A stretch of DNA of 64,000 nucleotides, taken from assembly GCF_041514305.1 (NCBI RefSeq), contig NZ_JBGMWH010000008.1:111513-175512 (forward strand). The letters run 5' to 3'. The position numbers and the translations under genes were made by a program. The notes under the pieces are model-generated. The model saw nothing but the letters and a program-made list of their open reading frames with translations, ran no database searches and was not told the DNA's origin. Below, one piece after another: positions 27,295-35,596 of the stretch. Position 1 is the stretch's first letter. Each line of letters starts with the position of its first letter. This DNA comes from Salinarimonas chemoclinalis. GTDB lineage: Bacteria; Pseudomonadota; Alphaproteobacteria; Rhizobiales; Beijerinckiaceae.

Positions 27295-28725
27295 ATGATT
27301 CCCACCGTCCACACCAGCGACATACGCGATCACGCCACCGCCCCCGAGGCCGGCGCGATCCTCGACGCCTTCGCGGAGCTCGCCGGCGAGGACGGGCGCG
27401 CGCCGGTCGATGCGCTGTTCGCACGCCTCGACGAGGCGGTGGCGAGCGGAATCGAGCTGCTCGAGCCATGGGGCGAGGACGACTGGTTCTACCTGCGCTA
27501 CGGCCCCGCGGTGACGGCGACCTACGGCCTCGACATGGCCGGCCGGCTCGTCTCGGAGATGCCCGAGCCCTCCGCCCAGGCCTATCGCGAGCTGCTCCAC
27601 CGGGTGCGGCGCGAGCGCAAGCCGATGCTCGCCGTGCTGCAGTCCCTCGCGGTGCAGCGCGTGCGCTCCTGGGAGAAGCTGATCCTGCCGTGCAAGGCGC
27701 CCTGCGGCGCCGACCGCATCGCCACCTTCGTCACCGCCCGGCTCTCGCGCGAGGACCTGCTCACCGCCGTGCTCGAGGCCTCGCAGGACGGCATCATGAG
27801 CGTGCGCGCCGTGCGCGACCCGCAGGGGCGCGTGGTCGACGCGGTCATCGTCACGGCGAACCAGCAGGCCTCCGAGTATTCCGGCCACCCGGTGTGGCGC
27901 CTCGTGTACGGCTCCTTCAAGGCGCTGTTCCCCGGTCTCGTCGCCAGGCGCGTCTGGGAGCGCTGCGTGCGCGTGATCGACGAGCGCGCCACCGAGCGCT
28001 TCGAGATCAACATCTCGCACCGGCGCCTCGACACCTGGCTGCGGGTGACGATCGTGCCGCTGGACGACGGCTTCGTGATCTCGTTCTGCGACGTCACCGA
28101 CCTCAAGTACGCGCTGATCGAGGCCGAGTGCTCGCGCGAGGAGCTCGCCGCCGAGATCGAACAACGCCTCGCGCTGGAGCAGGAGCTGCGCCGGCTCTCG
28201 CACACCGACGAGCTGACGCAGACCCTCAACCGCCGCGGCTTCGACGCGGCGCTGCGCCGCGAGATCGCGCTCGCGGGCCGCTACCAGCGCCCGTTCTCGC
28301 TCGTCGCCGTGGACATCGACCACTTCAAGCGCATCAACGACGTGCACGGACACGCCGCCGGCGACCGCGTGCTCGCCGCCGTCTCCGAACTCCTTCGCTC
28401 CGCCGTGCGCGCCGACGCGGACGTCATCGGTCGCATCGGGGGCGAGGAGTTCGTGCTGCTCCTGCCCTCCACCCGCAAGGAGGGCGCCATGGCGCTCGCC
28501 GAGCGCATCCGCGAGCGACTCGCCGCGCAGAGCTTCGACGTCGCCGGCGAGCGAATCGCGGTCTCGGCGAGCTTCGGCGTCGCGGAAGGCGCGCCGGACA
28601 CGGACGAGGACGCCGTCCTGCGCGCGGCCGACGCGGCGCTCTACGCGGCCAAGCGCTCGGGCCGCAACCGCGTCTGCCTCGCCCGCCCCGCGGCGGACGT
28701 GGTGCGCCCGCAGCTGGCGAGCTGA
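27295..28725 (+). CDS. PAS-GGDEF diguanylate cyclase
   Basis: The 476-residue protein has no membrane segments. Residues about 40-130 form a PAS-like sensor (DWFYLRYGPAVTATYGLDMAGRLVSEMP), residues 155-265 look like a second PAS-type domain (AVLEASQDGIMSVRAVRD), then a coiled linker and the GGDEF domain from about residue 310 (DELTQTLNRRGFD). The catalytic site is GGEEF near residue 382, which is active in many cyclases. The inhibitory RxxD site five residues before it is not intact (ADAD), so product inhibition is probably lost. It makes cyclic di-GMP in response to an unknown cytoplasmic signal. Confidence 0.92.
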   Translation: MIPTVHTSDIRDHATAPEAGAILDAFAELAGEDGRAPVDALFARLDEAVASGIELLEPWGEDDWFYLRYGPAVTATYGLDMAGRLVSEMPEPSAQAYRELLHRVRRERKPMLAVLQSLAVQRVRSWEKLILPCKAPCGADRIATFVTARLSREDLLTAVLEASQDGIMSVRAVRDPQGRVVDAVIVTANQQASEYSGHPVWRLVYGSFKALFPGLVARRVWERCVRVIDERATERFEINISHRRLDTWLRVTIVPLDDGFVISFCDVTDLKYALIEAECSREELAAEIEQRLALEQELRRLSHTDELTQTLNRRGFDAALRREIALAGRYQRPFSLVAVDIDHFKRINDVHGHAAGDRVLAAVSELLRSAVRADADVIGRIGGEEFVLLLPSTRKEGAMALAERIRERLAAQSFDVAGERIAVSASFGVAEGAPDTDEDAVLRAADAALYAAKRSGRNRVCLARPAADVVRPQLAS

Positions 28726-28754
28726 GGCGCGCGCGAGCGGGGCGGCGGTCTCGC

Positions 28755-29096
28755 TCAGCGTCGCTCGCAGCGCCCGACCGGGCCCCGCGTCGAGCACAGG
28801 AGATCGCCGACCGCGATGCGGCCGCCGACGAGTTGCTCCTCGGCTCGCCGTATCTCCACGCCGCCGCTCGGGCTGCGCGGCGGGAGCGGCGAGGCGTCCG
28901 TCGTCGTGCAGGCGAAGAACTCCGCGAACGTGACCGGATCGCGGAACGCCATCAGCCGTCCCATGCCGCCGCCTCCGTCGTTCCAGCAGCGAATCTGGGG
29001 CTCCGCCCCCGGCTGGATGAAGCCCGTCCGGGATTGGCAGCCGGTGAGCGCGAGTGTCATCGCGCACAGACCGACAGCGACGACTCGCTGGCGCAC
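28755..29096 (-). CDS. small lipoprotein of unknown function
   Basis: The 113-residue protein starts at GTG 29096 with GGAGAG upstream. The N-terminus RQRVVAVGLCAMTLALTGC ends in a lipobox (LTGC), so it should be lipidated at that Cys. The mature part has three further Cys (RCWND, FACTT, LLCST) and a C-terminal GRCERR. I recognise no family. It is convergent with the GGDEF gene and divergent from the ThDP-fold gene. Confidence 0.65.
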   Translation of the reverse strand: MRQRVVAVGLCAMTLALTGCQSRTGFIQPGAEPQIRCWNDGGGGMGRLMAFRDPVTFAEFFACTTTDASPLPPRSPSGGVEIRRAEEQLVGGRIAVGDLLCSTRGPVGRCERR

Positions 29097-29251
29097 GCCG
29101 CTCTCTCCGAAGTACCAACACGTCGATCGGAGCGTGGCAGATCGGCGCCGCGGTTGCAACACGTCGGTGCGACCTCGCCCCTCGCCTCTTGAACCCCGGC
29201 CCCTCCCGGTCCAAACCTGTCGGCCACGACAACGACCGGGGACTGGAGACC

Positions 29252-30892
29252 ATGGACGTGGACGGCGCCGAGGCGACGAGCGGCGCGCAGGCGCTCGCGC
29301 GCATGCTGCAGGCCCACGGGGCCGGGCCGATCTTCGTTCCCGGCGGGCTCTCCCGCGCACCCCTCGATCGCGCGATCGCCGCGCTCGGCCTCGCCTATGC
29401 GCCGATCGTCGATGCCCGCGCAGCCGCCTTCGCGGCCGACGCCTATGCGGAGGCGTCCGGCCGCGTCGGGCTCCTGCTGCTGCCCGCCGGGGCGGACGCG
29501 ACCGAGCTCGCCTGCGGCCTGCGGGTCGCCCGCGAGGCGGGCTCGCCCGTGATCGCGCTGCTGCCGGAGCCGGATGCCGTCTGCGCCGGCATGCTCGCCG
29601 CGACGGCCAAGGAGGTGCTGCGCCTCGCCGCCGCGGCGGACGTGCCCGCCCTCGTGCGCCGCGCCTTCATCGCGGCGACGACCGGGCGGCCCGGACCCGT
29701 CGCGCTCGTCCTGCCCGCCGCCGCGCTGTCCGAGGTCGCGTCCTACGACCCCGACGACCTGGTGGAGCACGGCCGCTTCGAATCGGCCTGCGCCCTGCGC
29801 GCGCGCCCCGACCTCGAGGCGCTGAACGAGGCCGCCGAGCGCCTCGCCGCCGCCGAGCGGCCGCTGGTGCTCGCGGGACCCGACATCCACGTCTCGCGCG
29901 CCGCCAAGGCGCTGCAGGACCTCGCCGAGCGTCATGCGCTTCCCGTCGCCCACACGCCCGGCGGCAACGGCGCCGTCGCCTGCGCGGCGGACGTCGCGGC
30001 CGGCCTCCTCGCGCCGGGCACCGTGGCGGCGCGGGCGCTCGCCGAGGCCGATGTCGTGCTCGCGATCGGCGGCGCGCTCGACGAACTCGCGGCGGACGCG
30101 CCGGATCTCGTCGGCTTTCCCGCCGCGCTCGTCGCGCTCGAGGCGCGGGCGGAGGCGATCGGGCGGGTGCGGGCGGTCTCCGTCCCGCTCTGGGGAGACC
30201 CGCGGGCGGGGACCGAGGCGCTGGCGCACGTGCTCGACAAGCGCGGCGCCACGCCCTCGCCGGACCGGTCGGAACGGGCCCGCGCGATCGCGAACGCCGC
30301 GCAGGCGGAGCGCCGCGCGGCGGCGGAGCGCGTGCGCGGCGCGCCGGCCGAGTCGATCTCGCGGGCGCGGATCGTGGCGATGCTCGACGCCTACATCCCC
30401 GCCGACGGTCTCCTGCTCGTCGATCCCGGCGCGGAGGCGCTGGCGGCGCACGCGGGCTTCTCGGTCAAGCGCTGCGGGCGCGGGCTCGTCGCCGCGCGCG
30501 ACCCCTCCGCCGAGGGCTCCGCCTTCGCCGCCGCGATCGGCGCCGCCCTCGCCGCGCCCGGGCGCATCGTGGTGGCGCTGGCGAGCGAGCGCGGCGCGGC
30601 CCGCGCGCTCGCCACGCTCGAGACCGCCCGGCGGCTCGGCCTGCCGGTCAACCTCGTCGTCGCCAACGCGGGCGCGGCCCGCGCCGCCGCCGACGCGCAG
30701 GGGGAGGGCACCCCGCCGGAGCTCGCCGAGACGCGCTTCGACGAGGCCGCGCGCGGGCTCGGCTGCCTCGGGCTGCGCGCGGAGAACGCGGACGATCTGG
30801 CGACTTCGCTCGAGCGGGCGCTGTCGTTTCGCGACGGGCCGGCGCTTCTCGACGTGAAGACGGTGCTCGGGGCCGATCTCGACGAGAGTTGA
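29252..30892 (+). CDS. degenerate ThDP-enzyme homologue (acetolactate-synthase-like fold)
   Basis: The 546-residue protein starts at ATG 29252 with GGAGA just upstream. It follows the acetolactate synthase layout: an N-terminal PYR-like domain (QALARMLQAHGAGPIFVPGG), a central domain (PLVLAGPDIHVSRAAKALQDLAERHALPV) and a C-terminal PP-like domain. The catalytic Glu that activates ThDP, normally in HE-x-A-A-x-xAADAYAR, is replaced: the sequence is DARAAAFAADAYAE. The GDG-N ThDP/Mg motif of the C-terminal domain is also absent (ALASERGAARALATLETAR). So it probably cannot bind ThDP normally. Its role is unknown. The next gene, 142 bases on, is a flavoprotein reductase on the same strand. Confidence 0.75.
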   Translation: MDVDGAEATSGAQALARMLQAHGAGPIFVPGGLSRAPLDRAIAALGLAYAPIVDARAAAFAADAYAEASGRVGLLLLPAGADATELACGLRVAREAGSPVIALLPEPDAVCAGMLAATAKEVLRLAAAADVPALVRRAFIAATTGRPGPVALVLPAAALSEVASYDPDDLVEHGRFESACALRARPDLEALNEAAERLAAAERPLVLAGPDIHVSRAAKALQDLAERHALPVAHTPGGNGAVACAADVAAGLLAPGTVAARALAEADVVLAIGGALDELAADAPDLVGFPAALVALEARAEAIGRVRAVSVPLWGDPRAGTEALAHVLDKRGATPSPDRSERARAIANAAQAERRAAAERVRGAPAESISRARIVAMLDAYIPADGLLLVDPGAEALAAHAGFSVKRCGRGLVAARDPSAEGSAFAAAIGAALAAPGRIVVALASERGAARALATLETARRLGLPVNLVVANAGAARAAADAQGEGTPPELAETRFDEAARGLGCLGLRAENADDLATSLERALSFRDGPALLDVKTVLGADLDES

Positions 30893-31034
30893 AGCGCGCG
30901 CGCGATCGCCTCACGCGATCGGCACCGCGCGTGATGCAGGCTTGTGTGGCGCGCGCCGCGGAACGCGGCATTCTCCGCTCGACGGAATTTCCCCGCCGCG
31001 ATCCCCGTGGCGGCCGACGGGCGGAGCCGCAGCC

Positions 31035-32471
31035 ATGACCGTACCAACCTCCGACATCCTCCACGCCGACCTGTGCGTGATCGGCGGCGGCTCGGGCGGG
31101 CTCTCCGTCGCCGCCGGCGCCGTGCAGATGGGCGCGCGCGTCGTGCTGATCGAGAAGCACAGGATGGGCGGGGATTGCCTGAACTATGGCTGCGTTCCCT
31201 CCAAGGCGCTGCTGGCCGCCGCCCACGCGGCGCAGGCGGTGCGCACGTCCGGGCGCTTCGGCGTCAACGGCCACGAGCCGGCGGTCGACTTCGCGAAGGT
31301 GCGCGACCACGTCCGGGGCGTCATCGCCGGCATCGCGCCCCACGACAGCCCCGAGCGCTTCCGCGGCCTCGGCGTCACCGTGATCGAGGCGCCGGCGCGC
31401 TTCCTCGACGCGAAGACCGTCGAGGCCGCCGGGCAGCGCATCGTGGCGCGCCGCTTCGTGGTGGCGACGGGTTCCTCGCCCGCCGTGCCGCCGATCCCGG
31501 GGCTCGCCGAGACGCCCTACTTCACCAACGAGACGCTGTTCGACAACGGCGAGCGGATCGAGCATCTCGTGGTGATCGGCGGCGGGCCGATCGGTCTCGA
31601 GATGGCGCAGGCGCACCGCCGGCTGGGGTCGGCGGTCACCGTGCTCGACGCCGCGCGCGTGCTGGTGCGCGACGACGCGGAGGCGGCGGCGATCGTGCGC
31701 GACCGGTTGGTCGCCGAGGGCGTCGACATCCGCGAGTACGTGAAGATCGAGCGGATCGAGCGGGCCGGCAACGGCGTCGCCGTCACCGTCCTCGAGAACG
31801 GCGAGACCCGGCGGGTGGACGGCTCGCACCTCCTCGTCGCCACCGGCCGGCGCGCCAACGTCGCGGGGCTCGACCTCGAGGCGGCGGGCATCGCCCATAC
31901 GCCGCGCGGCATCACGGTCGACGCGCGGCTGCGCACCACGAACAAGCGGGTCTTCGCCATCGGGGACGTCGCTGGTGGGCCGCAATTCACCCATGTCGCG
32001 GGCTACCACGCGGGAATCGTCGTGCGCCAGGCCCTGTTCCACCTGCCGGCGAAGGCGAACCACGACGCCGTGCCGTGGGTGACCTACGCCGACCCCGAGC
32101 TCGCCCATGTCGGGCTCGGCGCCGCCGAGGCCGAGAAGCGCGGCGTGCCGCACACGGTCGCGCGCTTCGCCTTCGCCGAGAACGACCGCGCCCGCGCCGA
32201 GCGCGAGACGGAGGGCTTCGCCAAGGTCGTCGTCGGCAAGGGCGGGCGCGTGCTGGGGGCGACGATCGTGGGCGCGCATGCGGGCGAGCTGATCCTGCCC
32301 TGGGTGCTCGCCGTGACGCAGAAGATGAAGATCGCCGCGGTCGCGAGCGCGATCGCGCCCTATCCGACCCTGTCGGAAGTCTCCAAGCGCGCGGCCGGCG
32401 CGCATTTCACCCCGAGCCTGTTCTCGGAGCGCACGCGCAAGGTCGTGCGCTTCCTGCAGCGCTGGACCTGA
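31035..32471 (+). CDS. mercuric-reductase/dihydrolipoamide-dehydrogenase-like flavoprotein
   Basis: The 478-residue protein is a class I pyridine-nucleotide disulphide oxidoreductase. It has the FAD-binding VIGGGSGGLSVAAGAV, the redox pair in GGDCLNYGCVPSK, the NAD(P)-binding VVIGGGPIGLEMAQ, a second FAD motif FAIGDVAGG, and the C-terminal dimer domain with APYPTLSEVSKRA in place of the usual lipoamide-dehydrogenase His-Glu active-site motif. There is no N-terminal HMA domain and no C-terminal Cys pair, so mercury reduction is unlikely; this form is common near TVP38/DedA or YHS genes. The YHS gene follows 8 bases later. Confidence 0.88.
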   Translation: MTVPTSDILHADLCVIGGGSGGLSVAAGAVQMGARVVLIEKHRMGGDCLNYGCVPSKALLAAAHAAQAVRTSGRFGVNGHEPAVDFAKVRDHVRGVIAGIAPHDSPERFRGLGVTVIEAPARFLDAKTVEAAGQRIVARRFVVATGSSPAVPPIPGLAETPYFTNETLFDNGERIEHLVVIGGGPIGLEMAQAHRRLGSAVTVLDAARVLVRDDAEAAAIVRDRLVAEGVDIREYVKIERIERAGNGVAVTVLENGETRRVDGSHLLVATGRRANVAGLDLEAAGIAHTPRGITVDARLRTTNKRVFAIGDVAGGPQFTHVAGYHAGIVVRQALFHLPAKANHDAVPWVTYADPELAHVGLGAAEAEKRGVPHTVARFAFAENDRARAERETEGFAKVVVGKGGRVLGATIVGAHAGELILPWVLAVTQKMKIAAVASAIAPYPTLSEVSKRAAGAHFTPSLFSERTRKVVRFLQRWT

Positions 32472-32479
32472 GGAGGACG

Positions 32480-32959
32480 ATGATGACGACGACCCTCTCC
32501 CGCCGCACGCTTCTGGCCCTTCCGCTCGCGATCGGCGCCGCCGCGGCCCTGCGCGCCGGCCCCGCCCGCGCCGCAGCCGACCCGGTCTACACCGGGCGCT
32601 TCTCGAGCCTCGCGCTCGGAGGCCACGACCCGGTCGCCTATTTCCGCGAGGGTCGAGCCGTGGAGGGCGTGCGTGCGCACGAGACCGCGTGGAACGGCGC
32701 CAACTGGCGCTTCTCCAGCGCCGAGAACCTCGAGGCGTTCCGCGCGGACCCGGAGGCCTACGCGCCGGCCTACGGCGGCTACTGCGCCTGGGCGGCGGCG
32801 GAGGGCTACCGGGCGCCGGGGAATCCCGACTACTGGCGCATCGTCGACGGCAGGCTCTACGTCAACTTCGACGGAAACGTGCAGCGCCGCTGGGAGGCGG
32901 ACATCCCGGGCTTCATCGCCCGTGCGGACGCGAACTGGCCCGGCATCCTGGCGGATTGA
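32480..32959 (+). CDS. Tat-exported YHS domain protein
   Basis: About 159 residues. The twin-arginine signal TLSRRTLLALPLAIGAAAALRAGPARAAA implies folded export to the periplasm. The mature part is a YHS-type domain: ALGGHDPVAYFREG, WRFSSAENLEAFRADPEAYAPAYGGYCAWA and WRIVDGRLYVNFDG. Two in-frame ATGs (32480, 32483) follow an AGGAGG site; the second has the better spacing. YHS domains bind metal in some proteins. It begins 8 bases after the flavoprotein gene, so the two are almost certainly co-transcribed. Confidence 0.85.
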   Translation: MMTTTLSRRTLLALPLAIGAAAALRAGPARAAADPVYTGRFSSLALGGHDPVAYFREGRAVEGVRAHETAWNGANWRFSSAENLEAFRADPEAYAPAYGGYCAWAAAEGYRAPGNPDYWRIVDGRLYVNFDGNVQRRWEADIPGFIARADANWPGILAD

Positions 32960-33028
32960 GGACGATCCGGCGCCGGGCGACAGGCGCCCGCGGGCGTGCT
33001 CTCATGGCGGCCTCTCACGGAGGCGCCC

Positions 33029-33382
33029 ATGCTGCACGGTTTCGTCCTCATCGTCCTGTTCCAATTCGCCGGGGAGGCGGCTGCGCGGCTCGCCGGGCTG
33101 CCGACGCCCGGACCCGTCGTCGGGCTCGCGGCGCTGGCGCTCCTCGCGATCGCCGTCCCGGCGCTGCGGCGCGCCGTCGAGCCGACGGCGGACGCGCTCC
33201 TGCGGCACCTGAGCCTGCTCTTCGTGCCGGCGGGCGTCGGCGTGCTGCAGCATCTCGACCTGCTCCGGGCCGAGCTCGTCGGGCTCGTCGCGGTGCTCGT
33301 CCTCTCCACGCTCGTGACGATGGCGGTGACCGCGGGCGTGTTCGCGCTCCTCGCGCGGCCCGGAACGGAGGCGCCGCGATGA
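33029..33382 (+). CDS. CidA/LrgA family membrane protein
   Basis: The 117-residue protein has four hydrophobic segments (MLHGFVLIVLFQFAGEAAARL, GPVVGLAALALLAIAVPAL, LSLLFVPAGVGVLQHL, LVGLVAVLVLSTLVTMAVTAGVFALL). The L-P-x-P-G-P-V-V-G and LLFVPAGVG motifs are those of CidA/LrgA proteins, which act with LrgB in holin-like control of murein hydrolysis or in metabolite transport. The stop overlaps the lrgB start by four bases (ATGA). Confidence 0.93.
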   Translation: MLHGFVLIVLFQFAGEAAARLAGLPTPGPVVGLAALALLAIAVPALRRAVEPTADALLRHLSLLFVPAGVGVLQHLDLLRAELVGLVAVLVLSTLVTMAVTAGVFALLARPGTEAPR

Positions 33383-34116
33383 GCCCCGCGCCCGCCCCCG
33401 AAGGCGCCGCCGAGTTCTGGGTCTATCTCGCGACCTCGCCGCTGTTCTGGCTGGCGCTCACGCTGTCGGTCTATCTCGGGGCGGACCGGCTCTCGGCGTG
33501 GTCGGGCCGCAACTCCTTCGTCAACCCGGTCCTGATCGCCATCGTCGCGCTGGGGGCGGTGCTGCTGGCGACGGGGACGTCCTACGAGACCTATTTCGAG
33601 GGCGCGCAGTTCGTGCACGTGCTGCTCGGCCCCGCCACGGTGGCGCTGGCGATCCCGATCGTGCGTCACCGCGCCGAAATCCGCGCGAACCTCCTGCCGC
33701 TCGTCGTCGCGCTGACGGTGGGCGCGGTGGTGGGGATCGCCAGCGCGGTCGGCCTCGCCGTCGCGGTGGGCCTCGACGGCGCGCTCGTCGCCTCGCTCGC
33801 GCCGAAGTCCGTGACCGCGCCGATCGCCATGGGCGTGGCGCGCGAGATCGGCGGCGTGCCGGAACTCACGGCGGTCCTCGTCATCGCCACCGGCATCACC
33901 GGCGCGGCCCTCGTGACGCCGACGATGAACCTGCTGCGCGTGACGGACTGGCGCGCCCGCGGCTTCGCGGTTGGCCTCGCCGCACACGGCATCGGCACCG
34001 CCCGGGCGCTGCAGGTGAACCCGGTGGCGGGGACCTTCGCCGGGCTGGCGATGGCGCTCAACGGCCTCGTCACGGCCTTCGCGGCGCCGGTGGTGGTGGC
34101 GTGGATCGTGGGCTGA
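33379..34116 (+). CDS. LrgB family membrane protein
   Basis: The 245-residue protein has about six membrane segments. LrgB signatures: FVNPVLIAIVALGAVLL, LGPATVALAIPIVRHR, SLAPKSVTAPIAMGVAREIGG and AAHGIGTARAL. It forms the LrgAB/CidAB-type pair with the preceding gene. LrgB homologues export glycolate or pyruvate in some organisms; with malate synthase G in this genome a glycolate link is possible but unproven. A rho-independent terminator follows. Confidence 0.94.
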   Translation: MSPAPAPEGAAEFWVYLATSPLFWLALTLSVYLGADRLSAWSGRNSFVNPVLIAIVALGAVLLATGTSYETYFEGAQFVHVLLGPATVALAIPIVRHRAEIRANLLPLVVALTVGAVVGIASAVGLAVAVGLDGALVASLAPKSVTAPIAMGVAREIGGVPELTAVLVIATGITGAALVTPTMNLLRVTDWRARGFAVGLAAHGIGTARALQVNPVAGTFAGLAMALNGLVTAFAAPVVVAWIVG

Positions 34117-34155
34117 CCCCACGGCGCGGGCGCCACGGCGCGTCTCGCTCGAAAT

Positions 34156-34194
34156 GCACGAAGGCCGCCGGGTCGCCCCGGCGGCCTTTCGTGT
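34156..34194 (+). terminator. rho-independent terminator after lrgB
   Basis: A strong GC hairpin, AAGGCCGCCGG paired with CCGGCGGCCTT, lies about 45 bases after the lrgB stop. The stem can extend through CACGA/TCGTG with a bulge. The trailing T-run is short (TTTC). The stem reads equally on the other strand, where it could act after the tRNA gene. Confidence 0.7.
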
Positions 34195-34233
34195 ATTCAC
34201 CCAGTCGAAGCTCCGACGCCCCGCACCATATTC

Positions 34234-34320
34234 TGGTGCGGCCGAGAGGATTTGAACCTCCACCCCGTTTCCGGGACTAGCACCTCAAGCTAGCGCGTCT
34301 ACCAATTCCGCCACGGCCGC
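34234..34320 (-). tRNA. tRNA-Leu, anticodon GAG
   Basis: An 87-base type II tRNA with encoded CCA (34234-34236). The acceptor stem GCGGCCG pairs with CGGCCGC, with discriminator A. The anticodon stem CTAGC/GCTAG encloses loop TTGAGGT, anticodon GAG, reading CUC/CUU leucine codons. The T arm contains GGTTCAAATCC. The long variable arm TCCCGGAAACGGGGT is the type II feature expected of tRNA-Leu. Confidence 0.96.
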
Positions 34321-34437
34321 GGAGCCTTTCGGGGGCGCCGCCCCCGGGGTGCGCAGCGTGTATCAGATCGAATCGGGGGGGACAAGCAGCATTTCCGGAC
34401 GCCGGCGAAAAATCGCGAAAGCGCCCGCGAACCCCCG

Positions 34438-34806
34438 TCAACTGCCGTCCGCGGCCACCGCTCCGACCTGAGAGGCCATGATCGCGGCCGCTTCCTCCAG
34501 CGCATCGGACACCGAGAGCGCGTCGCCGATGGAGACGCCGGGGTCCGACAGCTGCGTCGGCTTGGGGATGATCTCGGTGATCTCCACCTGGATGCGCGTG
34601 CCGGTGACGACCACCTGCCCGCGGGCGATGGGGTGGTCGTTGGCGAGGATCTCGACCATGTCCGTGTCCGAACTCGCGAGCTCGATCACGGCGCCGCGGC
34701 CCATGCGCAGGAGCATGTGCACCGGCATGCGGGTGCGCCCGAGGACGATGGTCAGATCGACGTGGAGGCCTTCCATGCTGGACACGCGCCGCGAACTCCC
34801 CGACAT
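34438..34806 (-). CDS. FliN-like SpoA-domain protein (solitary)
   Basis: About 122 residues from ATG 34806 (MSGSSRRVSSMEGLHVDL); an ATG at 34776 is the alternative. Residues 10-85 are a SpoA/FliN domain: LHVDLTIVLGRTRMPVHMLLRMGRGAVIEL, DMVEILANDHPIARGQVVV and RIQVEITEI. The tail after residue 85 is acidic/Ala-rich and not typical. FliN forms the C-ring of the flagellar motor switch; here no flagellar gene is adjacent, so it is an orphan copy. A CtrA-like site lies about 67 bases upstream. Confidence 0.85.
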   Translation of the reverse strand: MSGSSRRVSSMEGLHVDLTIVLGRTRMPVHMLLRMGRGAVIELASSDTDMVEILANDHPIARGQVVVTGTRIQVEITEIIPKPTQLSDPGVSIGDALSVSDALEEAAAIMASQVGAVAADGS

Positions 34807-34855
34807 GAGACGAACGAACCCGAACGACCGCGACCGCACGAGAGGACCCGCGCCG

Positions 34856-35587
34856 ATGCTTGCCGATCATGGTGAACGCTCGGTTAACGACCGCGCCGCG
34901 CCGGCCGGCGGCTTCCATGCCGCGCCCGGCTCGCCCCCGGTCGAGTGGGCGATCGCGGAGGGGCTCGTCGCCTACGAGGGCGCCCTCGCGCTGATGGAGG
35001 CGCGCGCGGCGGCGATCGCCGCGGGCGAGGCGGCCGAGCGGGTGTGGCTGGTCGAGCACCCGCCGCTCTACACCGCCGGGACCTCCGCCAAGGAGGCCGA
35101 TCTCGTCGCGCCGGGGCGCTTTCCCGTCCACGTTGCGGGGCGCGGCGGGCAGTACACCTATCACGGCCCCGGCCAGCGGGTGGCCTACGTGATGCTCGAC
35201 CTGACGCGCCGCCGCCAGGACCTGCGCGCCTACGTCGCCGCGCTGGAGGAATGGCTGATCGCCACGCTGGCCGCATTCAACGTGCGCGGGGAGCGCCGCG
35301 AGGACCGCGTCGGCGTGTGGGTGCGCCGGCCGGAGAAGGGCGCGGGCGTCGAGGACAAGATCGCCGCGATCGGTATCCGCGTGCGCCGCTGGGCGACGTT
35401 CCACGGCATCGCGCTCAACGTCGAGCCGGACCTCTCGCATTTCGACGGGATCGTGCCCTGCGGCGTGCGCGAGCACGGGGTCACGAGCCTCGTCGACCTC
35501 GGCCTGCCGGTGACGATGCCGGAGGTCGACGCGGTGATGCGCGCGACCTTCGAGGACGTCTTCGGGCCGACCGTGCCCGCGACCTGA
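34856..35587 (+). CDS. lipB: octanoyl-ACP:protein N-octanoyltransferase LipB
   Basis: The 243-residue protein transfers octanoate from ACP to apo-lipoyl domains, the first step of lipoate synthesis. Motifs: VWLVEHPPLYTAGTS, GRGGQYTYHGPGQRVAYVMLDL, the catalytic Lys in GVEDKIAAIGIRV and the catalytic Cys in DGIVPCGVREHGVTSL. Start ATG 34856 has AGAGGA upstream. The N-terminal 30 residues are variable. It is divergent from the FliN-like gene, 49 bases apart, so the two share a promoter region. Confidence 0.96.
   Translation: MLADHGERSVNDRAAPAGGFHAAPGSPPVEWAIAEGLVAYEGALALMEARAAAIAAGEAAERVWLVEHPPLYTAGTSAKEADLVAPGRFPVHVAGRGGQYTYHGPGQRVAYVMLDLTRRRQDLRAYVAALEEWLIATLAAFNVRGERREDRVGVWVRRPEKGAGVEDKIAAIGIRVRRWATFHGIALNVEPDLSHFDGIVPCGVREHGVTSLVDLGLPVTMPEVDAVMRATFEDVFGPTVPAT
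34873..34888 (-). promoter_or_regulatory. CtrA-like box upstream of the FliN-like gene
   Basis: On the minus strand the site reads GTTAA-N7-TTCA, one base from TTAA-N7-TTAA. It is 67 bases before the ATG of the FliN-like gene and within the first codons of lipB. CtrA controls flagellar genes in Alphaproteobacteria, so the placement makes sense. Match by eye only. Confidence 0.4.
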
Positions 35588-35596
35588 GGCGACGGC

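Noticed and set aside
31035..32471. Mercuric reductase (merA) and a mercury-resistance operon
   Set aside because: The HMA domain and C-terminal Cys pair of MerA are absent and no merR/merT/merP is nearby; only the general flavoprotein family is supported.
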